DNA of 5,119 nucleotides from Bacillota bacterium (GTDB lineage: Bacteria > Bacillota > Clostridia > Oscillospirales > Ruminococcaceae), in NCBI GenBank assembly GCA_023429685.1, contig JAEZDF010000053.1, forward strand, positions 1 to 5,119, given 5' to 3'. The notes beneath the pieces were generated by a model. It was not told where the DNA came from. It did no database searches and was given only the letters and a program-made list of their open reading frames with translations. How positions within the stretch are numbered: the first letter of the stretch is position 1; every line of letters begins with the position of its first letter. This document shows, in pieces, positions 1 to 5,119 of the stretch. The translations under genes were made by a program, and so were the position numbers.

Positions 1-35
1 TAGCTGCGGGAGATGGTAATGATTACGTTGTCCAT
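1..35 (-). CDS. Start of a probable cytidylate kinase-like protein (partial, cut by the window edge)
   Basis: An ATG at 35-33 follows a good Shine-Dalgarno (GGAGGG, 41-46, 5-nt spacer). It opens a frame reading MDNVIITISRS, with a twelfth codon starting TA that is probably Tyr. This matches the usual opening of the cytidylate kinase-like family, where a short beta strand of the form (I)ITISR-(E/Q/S)-(Y/F) leads into a glycine-rich P-loop. The P-loop itself would lie outside the window, so no catalytic residue can be seen. The gene lies 52 nt after livF on the same strand with no terminator between them, so it may be the last gene of the liv transcript. A gene start is well supported by the RBS and frame. 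The product is inferred from 11 residues and could be wrong. Confidence 0.55.
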   Translation of the reverse strand, partial: MDNVIITISRS

Positions 36-40
36 AATAA

Positions 41-46
41 CCCTCC
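41..46 (-). promoter_or_regulatory. Ribosome binding site of the partial downstream gene
   Basis: GGAGGG on the minus strand, 5 nt before the ATG at 35-33. It is the main support for a gene beginning at the window edge, because the coding part visible here is very short. Confidence 0.6.
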
Positions 47-87
47 AATGCAAAACTGACGTCTGATTGATAAACGGTTGTGCTTAC

Positions 88-792
88 TTACGCGCCGAGG
101 TAAGCCCTACGCACACGGTCGTCCTCAAGCAGTTCCTTAGCGGGCCCCTCCATTGATATATGACCGGTTTCCAGTACATATGCACGGTCGGAAATCGACA
201 GCGCCATCATGGCGTTCTGTTCCACCAGCAGCACCGTAATGCCCGTTTCGTGCATTTCTGCAATAATGTCAAACACCTCGCGCACGAGAAGCGGAGAAAG
301 ACCCATTGATGGCTCATCGAGCAGTACAAACTTGGGGTTTGACATCAGTGCCCTGCCCATTGCAAGCATCTGCTGCTCGCCACCCGAAAGGGTGCCCGCA
401 ACCTGCTTGTGACGCTCCTTTAAGCGGGGAAACCGCTTGTATACGCGCTCTAAATTCTCCTGCACCTTCGCCTTATCCTTAAGAATAATGGCGCCCATGG
501 TCAGGTTTTCGGCTACCGTCATGCGGGAGAATACATGGCGACCCTCCGGCACATGCGCCATGCCGAGGTTAATAATCTTGCTTGGCTCGATCTTTCGCAG
601 ATCGGTGCCGTCGTATTCAATGCTTCCCTTGGCCGCACCATGAAGACCAGAAATGGTGTGCAGAATGGTGGTTTTACCCGCACCATTTGCACCGATAAGG
701 GATACAATCTCACCCTCGTTGACCTTAAGGCTGACCCCTTTAATGGCATGGATGGCGCCATAGGATACATGAAGATCGGTTACTGTTAACAT
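88..792 (-). CDS. livF: Branched-chain amino acid ABC transporter ATP-binding protein LivF
   Basis: One of the two cytoplasmic ATPases of the LIV importer; it pairs with LivG to power LivH-LivM. The 234 residues are the normal LivF length. Visible motifs are Walker A GANGAGKTT (34-42), the LivF-type VPEGR segment (81-85) where the Q-loop Gln is replaced by Glu83, signature LSGGEQQ (135-141), Walker B FVLLDE (155-160, catalytic Glu160), and a VEQN segment (190-193) where the usual switch His is Gln192. Both substitutions are as I recall them for LivF and do not suggest a dead enzyme. The C-terminus ends in AYLGA, as does LivG. The ATG at 792 is chosen over the GTG at 798 because the Shine-Dalgarno at 799-805 leaves 6 nt to the ATG but none to the GTG. 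It starts 11 nt after livG and ends in TAA. An HAAT-family importer for another amino acid or amide is the main alternative. Confidence 0.96.
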   Translation of the reverse strand: MLTVTDLHVSYGAIHAIKGVSLKVNEGEIVSLIGANGAGKTTILHTISGLHGAAKGSIEYDGTDLRKIEPSKIINLGMAHVPEGRHVFSRMTVAENLTMGAIILKDKAKVQENLERVYKRFPRLKERHKQVAGTLSGGEQQMLAMGRALMSNPKFVLLDEPSMGLSPLLVREVFDIIAEMHETGITVLLVEQNAMMALSISDRAYVLETGHISMEGPAKELLEDDRVRRAYLGA

Positions 793-798
793 ACTCAC

Positions 799-805
799 CC
801 TCCTT
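799..805 (-). promoter_or_regulatory. Ribosome binding site of livF, overlapping the livG stop codon
   Basis: AAGGAGG on the minus strand, 6 nt before the ATG at 792. The livG stop codon TAA (806-804) supplies the first As of this site, so a ribosome terminating on livG sits on the livF binding site. This favours translational coupling and rules out the GTG at 798 as the start. Confidence 0.85.
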
Positions 806-1568
806 AAGCGCCCAGATAGGCCGCAATGACCTTCGGATTTTTTGCAATCTCCTCCGGCAGACCCTTTGCTATGGTCACGCCGTAGTCGATTACGATAATA
901 CGCTCGCAGATATTCATAACAAGGCTCATATCATGCTCAATAAGCAAAATGGCAATGGAAAACTTCTGCCGTATCAGGTTAATACACTCGAGCAGCTCCG
1001 CCGTCTCGGTCGGGTTCATGCCCGCAGCCGGTTCGTCGAGAAGCAGAATCTTCATATTGGTGGCGAGTGCGCGCGCAATCTCAAGCTTGCGCTGCTGACC
1101 GTACGGCAGGTTCGCCGCGATGGTGTCTGCTTTATCCTCAAGCTTAAACAGGCTTAGCAGCTCACGCGCCTTGCGGTCGATCTCCGCCTCCTCCGTCCAG
1201 TAGGAGCCCACATGAAAGAGCGCCTGAAACAGAGAGTACTTTACGTCCTTGGTAAAGGCAATCTTTACGTTATCAATCACGCTCAGCGATTTAAACAGAC
1301 GGATGTTCTGAAAGGTTCTGGCCGCACCGTTTGCAACCACCTGATGCGTCTTTTTGCCGTTTACAAGGGTATCGCCGATGTAAACCACGCCTTCGGTTGG
1401 GGTATATACGCCGGTGAGTAGGTTAAACACCGTGGTTTTTCCCGCGCCGTTTGGTCCGATCAGACCAACCAGTTCGCCTCGGCGAAGCTCCAGATCAAAA
1501 TGATCCACAGCCTTGAGCCCGCCGAAACTGATGCCAAGGTCCTTGACCTTCATGCAGATTTCACTCAT
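804..1568 (-). CDS. livG: Branched-chain amino acid ABC transporter ATP-binding protein LivG
   Basis: The second ATPase of the LIV importer, acting as a heterodimer with LivF on the cytoplasmic face of LivH-LivM. The 254 residues are full length for LivG. Motifs in order: Walker A GPNGAGKTT (38-46), Q-loop in ARTFQNIRLF (Gln87), the LivG-type signature LPYGQQR (154-160) in place of LSGGQ, Walker B ILLLDE (174-179, Glu179), D-loop AAGMN (181-185), and switch His212 in LIEHDM. The LPYGQQR signature, the retained switch His and the longer helical insert (about 105-150) distinguish it from LivF. The C-terminal tail (PEEIAKNPKVIAAYLGA) matches the BCAA-ATPase C-terminal extension. The ATG overlaps the livM stop in an ATGA (1568-1565) and has a near-perfect Shine-Dalgarno at 1574-1581, so coupled translation is likely. 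Confidence 0.97.
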   Translation of the reverse strand: MSEICMKVKDLGISFGGLKAVDHFDLELRRGELVGLIGPNGAGKTTVFNLLTGVYTPTEGVVYIGDTLVNGKKTHQVVANGAARTFQNIRLFKSLSVIDNVKIAFTKDVKYSLFQALFHVGSYWTEEAEIDRKARELLSLFKLEDKADTIAANLPYGQQRKLEIARALATNMKILLLDEPAAGMNPTETAELLECINLIRQKFSIAILLIEHDMSLVMNICERIIVIDYGVTIAKGLPEEIAKNPKVIAAYLGA

Positions 1569-2656
1569 GGTGCCACCTCCTCTTTCTTATCTTTTGTATT
1601 CGTTGTATGTTTTGAGCCCCCGGTTCCCTTTATCAGGGCGATTAACTTATCGATGATACGGGTTAGCGAGAACTCGTAGTTGCCGCACAAGCCGATGGGA
1701 CGGAAAATCATCATGAGTACCAGCACGACCGAGTAGACGAGCATGCGGTATTCTGCAAATGCACGTAGCATCTCGGGCAGTACCGACAGCGCGATTGCCG
1801 CGATGATGGAGCCGGTGAGCGAGCCCATTCCACCCAAAACAACCATGATGACATACTCGGTGGACTTAAGGAAGGTAAAGTCGCTGTGTTGTAAGGTACC
1901 TAGCCCTCTGTGTGCGAAAATGGCACCCGCCACACCCGCGAAGAATGCCGATACGGTAAACGCCAGCACCTTATAATACGTATTGTTGATGCCAGACGCC
2001 TCACTTGCAATGTCATCCTCACGAATTGCCATGATGGCGCGTCCGTACTTGGAACGGACAAACGAGAACAGGATTGTGATGGTAATGACCGTCAGGAAGA
2101 ATACGATATAGATATTGCCTAAGTTTCTGATGCCGATAAGCGCCTGACCCGCCTGTCCCTGTGCAAGACCTTTGCCACCCGCAAACGGCAGGTTCTGAAT
2201 GATAACACGGATAATCTCGCCAAAGCCCAGCGTGATAATGGCTAGGTAGTCACCGCGCAAACGCAGCGCGGGTATACCTACAATGACACCGAAAATCGCC
2301 GCTACGATAGCGCCGGAAAGCGCGCCGATTAAAAACAAAAGCAGGTTCGAAACCATGTCCTTGCCCGCCAGAATCTCAGCAGCGACAAGTGCCTTTGTGA
2401 CGAGCGCGGAGGTGTAAGCGCCCAGCGCCATAAATCCGGCGTGTCCCAAGGCAAGCTGTCCTAAGAAACCGGTAGCGATATTAAGCGACACAACCATGAT
2501 GATAGCGTAACAGGATTGAATAATAATGCCCTGAATATAGTTGTTGATGATCCCGTTTTCTGTAACGACAAAAAGCAGGGCGAACAGTGCCAGCACGCCG
2601 ACGGTATTAATCAGCGAGCCCTTAACAGAATTCTTAGGTCTTGCGGATAGTCCCAT
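1565..2656 (-). CDS. livM: Branched-chain amino acid ABC transporter permease LivM
   Basis: One of the two integral membrane subunits forming the translocation channel with LivH. The 363 residues contain repeated hydrophobic segments, roughly at 17-31, 41-62, 70-92, 103-127, 182-200, 229-248, 266-293 and 304-319. LivM-type motifs are visible: ATGFLGQLALGHAGFMALGA (61-80), GIPALRLRGDYLAIITLGFGE (127-147, in the consensus position) and a cytoplasmic EAA-like coupling loop YGRAIMAIREDDIASEASG (204-222) that should contact an ATPase. The C-terminus is a charged, Lys/Thr-rich tail (about 344-363) expected in the cytoplasm. The start at 2656 is 3 nt after the livH stop. Its Shine-Dalgarno is only moderate (AAGGTG, overlapping the end of livH), so translation probably depends partly on coupling to livH. 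It ends in TGA, overlapping livG by 4 nt. Confidence 0.96.
   Translation of the reverse strand: MGLSARPKNSVKGSLINTVGVLALFALLFVVTENGIINNYIQGIIIQSCYAIIMVVSLNIATGFLGQLALGHAGFMALGAYTSALVTKALVAAEILAGKDMVSNLLLFLIGALSGAIVAAIFGVIVGIPALRLRGDYLAIITLGFGEIIRVIIQNLPFAGGKGLAQGQAGQALIGIRNLGNIYIVFFLTVITITILFSFVRSKYGRAIMAIREDDIASEASGINNTYYKVLAFTVSAFFAGVAGAIFAHRGLGTLQHSDFTFLKSTEYVIMVVLGGMGSLTGSIIAAIALSVLPEMLRAFAEYRMLVYSVVLVLMMIFRPIGLCGNYEFSLTRIIDKLIALIKGTGGSKHTTNTKDKKEEVAP
1574..1581 (-). promoter_or_regulatory. Ribosome binding site of livG, inside the 3' end of livM
   Basis: AGGAGGTG on the minus strand, fully complementary to the canonical anti-Shine-Dalgarno CACCTCCT, 5 nt before the livG ATG. It lies within the last codons of livM, so livG has its own strong initiation signal as well as the ATGA overlap. 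Confidence 0.85.
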
Positions 2657-2659
2657 GTG

Positions 2660-3571
2660 CTACACCTTCTCTCCTACATTCTTTCCAAGGATGCCCGCAG
2701 GCTTAACAAGCAGTACGATAATTAAGATGGCAAATACGATAGCGTCTGAAAACGCAGAGGTGACAAGTCCGCCCGTAAGCGTACCGATATACGCCTTTGA
2801 GAGCGTCTCCACCAGTCCAATTACGATACCGCCGAGCATCGCACCCGGAATGATGCCGATACCGCCCAGTACCGCCGCGACAAACGCCTTAAGACCAAGC
2901 ATCGCGCCCATTGTGGTGGTGACCTGGTTGTACTGCGAAACAAACATCAGCGACGCAATAGCCGCAAGACCGGAACCGATGGCAAATGTAATGGTGATGG
3001 TCTTGTTTACATTTACTCCCATCAGAACAGAGGCCTCTTTGTCCTCAGACACGGCACGCATCGATTTACCGAGCTTTGTTTTTTGCACAAACAGCTGCAA
3101 TCCAACCATAACAATCGCACCAAGTACGATAGTCAAAATGGTGTTGCCCGAAATTCCCGCAACCGCCGGCAGATTAAATATGGTGCTTACCTGCTTTGGG
3201 TTTGCGCCAAATACCGTCTGAGCAAGGTTTTCTAAAAACAGGCTCATGGCAATAGCTGTAATGAGCGATGACATCTTTGTTCCCCTTTTGCGAACCGGGC
3301 TGTATGCAAGCTTTTCCACCAGCACACCCACGACCGCACAAATAACCACCGCAAAAAATACCGCCACCCACGGGGGCATGCCCAGACTAATCATCAGCGG
3401 AACGGTGAACACCAGCGTATAACCGCCGACCATGATAAAGTCGCCGTGCGCAAAGTTGATAAGTCGTATGATGCCGTATACCATGGTGTATCCCAAGGCT
3501 ATCAGCGCGTAAACGCTGCCAACCCGAAGTCCGTTAATCAGCTGTTGAATAAATAGCATAAACTGATCCAT
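2660..3571 (-). CDS. livH: Branched-chain amino acid ABC transporter permease LivH
   Basis: The partner permease of LivM in the inner membrane channel. From the start chosen here it is 303 residues, typical for LivH. It shows the hallmark N-terminal stretch LINGLRVGSVYALIALGYT (11-29) followed by RLINFAHGD (36-44), several transmembrane segments (about 14-34, 53-86, 103-121, 145-162, 193-212, 225-258, 274-290) and an EAA-like cytoplasmic loop LGKSMRAVSEDKEASVLMG (167-185) for ATPase coupling. The protein ends with the usual KPAGILGK pattern. The ATG at 3571 is preferred to the in-frame ATG at 3598 because AAAGGAG (3580-3586) stands 8 nt upstream of it, and the family normally begins with a short MxxFxQ-type N-terminus. 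The extra 9 residues from 3598 have no RBS. The stop is TAG, 3 nt before livM. Confidence 0.96.
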   Translation of the reverse strand: MDQFMLFIQQLINGLRVGSVYALIALGYTMVYGIIRLINFAHGDFIMVGGYTLVFTVPLMISLGMPPWVAVFFAVVICAVVGVLVEKLAYSPVRKRGTKMSSLITAIAMSLFLENLAQTVFGANPKQVSTIFNLPAVAGISGNTILTIVLGAIVMVGLQLFVQKTKLGKSMRAVSEDKEASVLMGVNVNKTITITFAIGSGLAAIASLMFVSQYNQVTTTMGAMLGLKAFVAAVLGGIGIIPGAMLGGIVIGLVETLSKAYIGTLTGGLVTSAFSDAIVFAILIIVLLVKPAGILGKNVGEKV

Positions 3572-3579
3572 ACGCGTAA

Positions 3580-3586
3580 CTCCTTT
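3580..3586 (-). promoter_or_regulatory. Ribosome binding site of livH
   Basis: AAAGGAG on the minus strand with an 8-nt spacer to the ATG at 3571. It decides the livH start: the upstream ATG at 3598 would place this site inside the coding region. Confidence 0.8.
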
Positions 3587-3654
3587 CCTATCTATCATTT
3601 TCGGGGTTAAGACCGGTTCCTATATGCATACCGGACAACGACCGAATGATGAAA

Positions 3655-3684
3655 TGCGACACAGAGCATGGGCTCTGTGTCGCA
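3655..3684 (-). terminator. Perfect 13-bp stem-loop between livJ and livH; probable partial terminator or mRNA-stabilising hairpin
   Basis: Positions 3655-3667 and 3672-3684 are exact reverse complements (arm TGCGACACAGAGC in the transcript), with a 4-nt loop CCAT. It starts 20 nt after the livJ stop. The transcript continues with TTTCATCATT, which is a weak U-tract, so complete termination is unlikely. The permease and ATPase genes have no promoter of their own that I can see and must be reached by read-through. In other importer operons a hairpin after the binding-protein gene keeps that protein in excess over the membrane subunits, and the same role is inferred here. The stem itself is certain; its function is not. 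Confidence 0.75.
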
Positions 3685-3704
3685 CCCATTGTTAAACGTA
3701 ATTC

Positions 3705-4922
3705 TTAGCCGCCAACGGTGGAGTTCCAGATTGCAGCGCCGTCTTTGTACTCAATGATGGCAACGCTCTTAGCCGGTGTGCCGGTCTCATCCAAGGTGAA
3801 CGAACCGGTTACGCCCGCAAACGACATGCCTGTCATTGCTTTGATGATGGCTGCGGTGTCCGCACTGCCTGCATCGTTAATTGCCTGAGCAAGCATATAA
3901 ACGGAGTCATACGCAAGGGCAGCAAGTGCGTTGAGTGTAGCGGGGTCGAACTCGGCACTGTAAGCCTTAATGAAGTTCTGAACCGCATCGCTGGGGTCAT
4001 CGGGAGCATAGTGGTTGGTGAAGAAGGTGTTGTTGTACAGGCTCTTGTCGTCAACCATCGTGCCGATGGTGCCGTCCCAACCGTCTGCGCCTACCATGTA
4101 GCCCTTAAAGCCAGCCGCTCTTGCCTGCGGAACGATGTATGGGCCAATGGAGCTGTAGTAGTACGGAGCAAAGATAAGCTCTGCGCCGGATGCCGCGATG
4201 TTTGTGAGCTGCGCGTTGTAGTCGGTGTCGTCTACAGACGAAGAGCTCTCGGTAGCGACCAGTTCAAGACCATAGGTTGCACAAGCAGCCTTAAACGCCT
4301 CGTAAAGACCAGCGGAATAAGCATCCGCGCCGCAATACAGTACGGCAACCTTCTTCACGTTCAGCTTTTCTGCTGCAAACTTCGCAACCATCTCGCCCTG
4401 ATAGGAGTCACGGAAGCAAGCGCGGAACACCGAGTCAAACCCTTCGGTTACGGTGTCAGCAGTCGCTGTGGGGGTCAGAAGCAGCATGCCTGCTTCGTCG
4501 GCCTTAGTAGCAAGACCAGCGGTAACGCCAGAAGTTACAGAACCGATGATTCCAACAACACCGTCAGATACCAGCTTGTTAAAAGCATTCGCACCCTCGG
4601 TGGAGTCCCCCTTATCATCCATGTATGTAACATCGAGCATTTTGCCGTCCAGCACGCCGCCCGCCGCGTTAATCTCTTTAACCGCAAGCTTGATGCCGTT
4701 GCTTACAGCCTCGCCGTAAGCGGCAAGAGCGCCTGTGTTCGGTGCGATTGCACCAACCTTAACTACATCACCTGTAGCGGCAGGGGCGTCAGAAGTCGCG
4801 GGTGCATCGGTGCTGGGTGCTGCGCTGGGAGCAGCCGGAGTGCCGGCGCAAGCAGCCAGTGAAAGAACCATAACGCCTGCAATCAGTACCGCAAACATCC
4901 TTTTGAATGAACTTTTCCTCAT
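3705..4922 (-). CDS. livJ: Branched-chain amino acid ABC transporter substrate-binding lipoprotein LivJ
   Basis: The extracytoplasmic receptor that captures the amino acid and delivers it to LivH-LivM. The 405-residue product has a lipoprotein signal peptide: basic MRKSSFKR, hydrophobic core 10-21, and lipobox LAAC with lipidated Cys25. An Ala/Pro/Ser/Thr-rich linker (27-50) reaches out from the membrane. The type I periplasmic-binding fold (Peripla_BP_6 type) begins at VKVGAIAPNTGALAAYG (54-70), followed by GIKLAVKEINAAGG (76-89). Ligand-site elements of this family are seen at GSVTSG (127-132) and TPTATA (150-155). The ATG at 4922 is chosen because AAGGAGG (4931-4937) lies 8 nt upstream and the signal peptide then starts properly; an in-frame ATG at 4964 adds 14 residues with no RBS and a poorer signal peptide. 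It is the first gene after the promoter. Ligand choice (Leu/Ile/Val or another amino acid or amide) cannot be read from the sequence. Confidence 0.95.
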   Translation of the reverse strand: MRKSSFKRMFAVLIAGVMVLSLAACAGTPAAPSAAPSTDAPATSDAPAATGDVVKVGAIAPNTGALAAYGEAVSNGIKLAVKEINAAGGVLDGKMLDVTYMDDKGDSTEGANAFNKLVSDGVVGIIGSVTSGVTAGLATKADEAGMLLLTPTATADTVTEGFDSVFRACFRDSYQGEMVAKFAAEKLNVKKVAVLYCGADAYSAGLYEAFKAACATYGLELVATESSSSVDDTDYNAQLTNIAASGAELIFAPYYYSSIGPYIVPQARAAGFKGYMVGADGWDGTIGTMVDDKSLYNNTFFTNHYAPDDPSDAVQNFIKAYSAEFDPATLNALAALAYDSVYMLAQAINDAGSADTAAIIKAMTGMSFAGVTGSFTLDETGTPAKSVAIIEYKDGAAIWNSTVGG

Positions 4923-4930
4923 ACGATAAT

Positions 4931-4937
4931 CCTCCTT
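4931..4937 (-). promoter_or_regulatory. Ribosome binding site of livJ
   Basis: AAGGAGG on the minus strand, 8 nt before the ATG at 4922. It fixes the livJ start. It follows directly after the U-run of the second leader hairpin, so folding there could affect ribosome access. Confidence 0.88.
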
Positions 4938-4963
4938 AAAAATCTGCCAAAAACGGGTTGGCA
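4938..4963 (-). promoter_or_regulatory. Second leader hairpin with U-run, just before the livJ RBS (possible attenuator)
   Basis: The transcript reads TGCCAA, a 7-nt loop CCCGTTT, then TTGGCA (arms at 4963-4958 and 4950-4945), followed by GA and five Us (4942-4938), then the livJ Shine-Dalgarno. The shape resembles a small intrinsic terminator, but a 6-bp stem is short, so it would be weak. It could instead tune translation. I found no upstream segment that clearly pairs with it as an antiterminator. Confidence 0.35.
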
Positions 4964-4971
4964 ATACAGAT

Positions 4972-5027
4972 AAATAATAAAAATAGACACAAAAGCGTTC
5001 GGTTTTATGACGCGCCTTTGCATCTAC
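4972..5027 (-). promoter_or_regulatory. First leader hairpin followed by a U-rich tract (possible attenuator)
   Basis: In the transcript, GTAGATGCAAAGGCG (5027-5013) can pair continuously with CGCTTTTGTGTCTAT (4997-4983) across a 15-nt loop, giving 15 pairs of which four are G-U. A U-rich stretch (TTTTTATTATTT, 4983-4972) overlaps and follows the 3' arm. The hairpin starts about 11 nt from the predicted transcript start. It looks like a transcription attenuator or a 5' stability element. No T-box motif and no riboswitch class that I know could be recognised. Confidence 0.4.
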
Positions 5028-5044
5028 GTTTATTAGTTGAATTG

Positions 5045-5073
5045 AGTATAAACCAAAATGCAGGAATAGTCAA
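5045..5073 (-). promoter_or_regulatory. Sigma-A-type promoter of the liv operon
   Basis: On the minus strand, -35 TTGACT (5073-5068) and -10 TATACT (5050-5045) are separated by exactly 17 bp. Each hexamer differs from consensus at one position. The transcript should start near 5038, giving a leader of about 115 nt before livJ. A run of seven Ts (5081-5075) and further A/T tracts lie just upstream and may act as an UP element. No convincing CodY box (AATTTTCWGAAAATT) overlaps it. No other promoter of comparable quality was seen in the window, so it probably drives all the genes. Confidence 0.85.
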
Positions 5074-5119
5074 GAAAAAAATCACCGTGTTTTTTCATTT
5101 TTTGCATCTCCTATTTTTT

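Noticed and set aside
81..193. LivF lacking the canonical Q-loop Gln and switch His, suggesting an inactive ATPase
   Set aside because: The PEGR and VEQN forms are usual for LivF-type ATPases as I know the family, and Walker A, Walker B and LSGG motifs are intact. (Numbers given here are residues.)
2541..3221. A 226-codon open frame on the plus strand opposite livH and the start of livM
   Set aside because: The product is Pro/Thr/Ser/Ile-rich low complexity, as expected for the complement of membrane-protein codons, and it spans two real genes without an RBS.
3613..3634. Inverted repeat CCGGT...ACCGG with a TATGCATA palindrome between livJ and livH
   Set aside because: Only 5-bp arms with a 12-nt loop and no matching -35/-10 pair nearby. 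This is within what chance allows.
4011..4862. A 283-codon open frame on the plus strand opposite livJ
   Set aside because: It lies wholly antisense to a clear livJ. Its product is Cys/Arg/Val-rich with no recognisable domain, and I saw no RBS. It is open because of livJ codon bias.
4923..4964. Longer livJ start at 4964 (14 extra residues, MPTRFWQIFKEDYR)
   Set aside because: It has no RBS. The extension would contain the livJ Shine-Dalgarno and add acidic and aromatic residues ahead of a normal lipoprotein signal peptide.
4923..5119. T-box leader or CodY operator controlling the operon
   Set aside because: The conserved T-box sequence (AGGGTGGNACCGCG) is absent and the leader is short. No good match to AATTTTCWGAAAATT was seen around the promoter.
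5074..5119. A 20-codon frame starting ATGAAAAAACAC about 9 nt after an AGGAG on the minus strand, running through the promoter into the leader
   Set aside because: It overlaps the promoter hexamers, is very short and lies in A/T tracts. The AGGAG could also belong to something outside the window. I cannot support it as a gene.

Overview
The window holds an almost complete branched-chain amino acid (LIV / HAAT-family) ABC importer operon, entirely on the minus strand. In transcript order the genes are livJ (substrate-binding lipoprotein), livH and livM (the two permeases), and livG and livF (the two ATPases). All five are intact. A sixth gene starts after livF and is cut by the window's left edge. 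Only its first 11 codons are visible, and they resemble the N-terminus of a cytidylate kinase-like protein.

The sequence suggests a low-to-moderate-GC Firmicute, most likely a member of the Clostridia (Oscillospiraceae/Lachnospiraceae-like gut or anaerobe lineages). The reasons are strong AGGAGG-type ribosome binding sites before nearly every gene, a sigma-A promoter with a 17-bp spacer, and a lipoprotein SBP whose lipobox is followed by an Ala/Pro/Ser/Thr-rich linker. The lineage is inferred from style, not from a marker gene.

Layout from the right: 5119-5074 is A/T-rich DNA upstream of the promoter. A near-consensus promoter lies at 5073-5045. A leader of about 115 nt (about 5038-4923) contains two hairpins, each followed by a U-rich run. 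livJ (4922-3705) is followed by a 133-nt gap holding a perfect 13-bp stem-loop. livH (3571-2660), livM (2656-1565), livG (1568-804) and livF (792-88) are then packed tightly, with gaps of 3, -4 and 11 nt. This implies one transcript with translational coupling. A 52-nt gap without a terminator separates livF from the partial sixth gene, so that gene may be co-transcribed.

How it works (family knowledge): LivJ, tethered outside the membrane by a lipid, captures Leu/Ile/Val or a related amino acid and docks on the LivH-LivM channel. ATP hydrolysis by the LivG-LivF pair drives import. The conserved architecture is ordinary. The parts worth a second look are regulatory: the leader hairpins, the stem-loop that may set the livJ to livHMGF ratio, and the linked kinase-like gene. 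I found no mobile element, CRISPR array, RNA gene or novel multi-gene system here.
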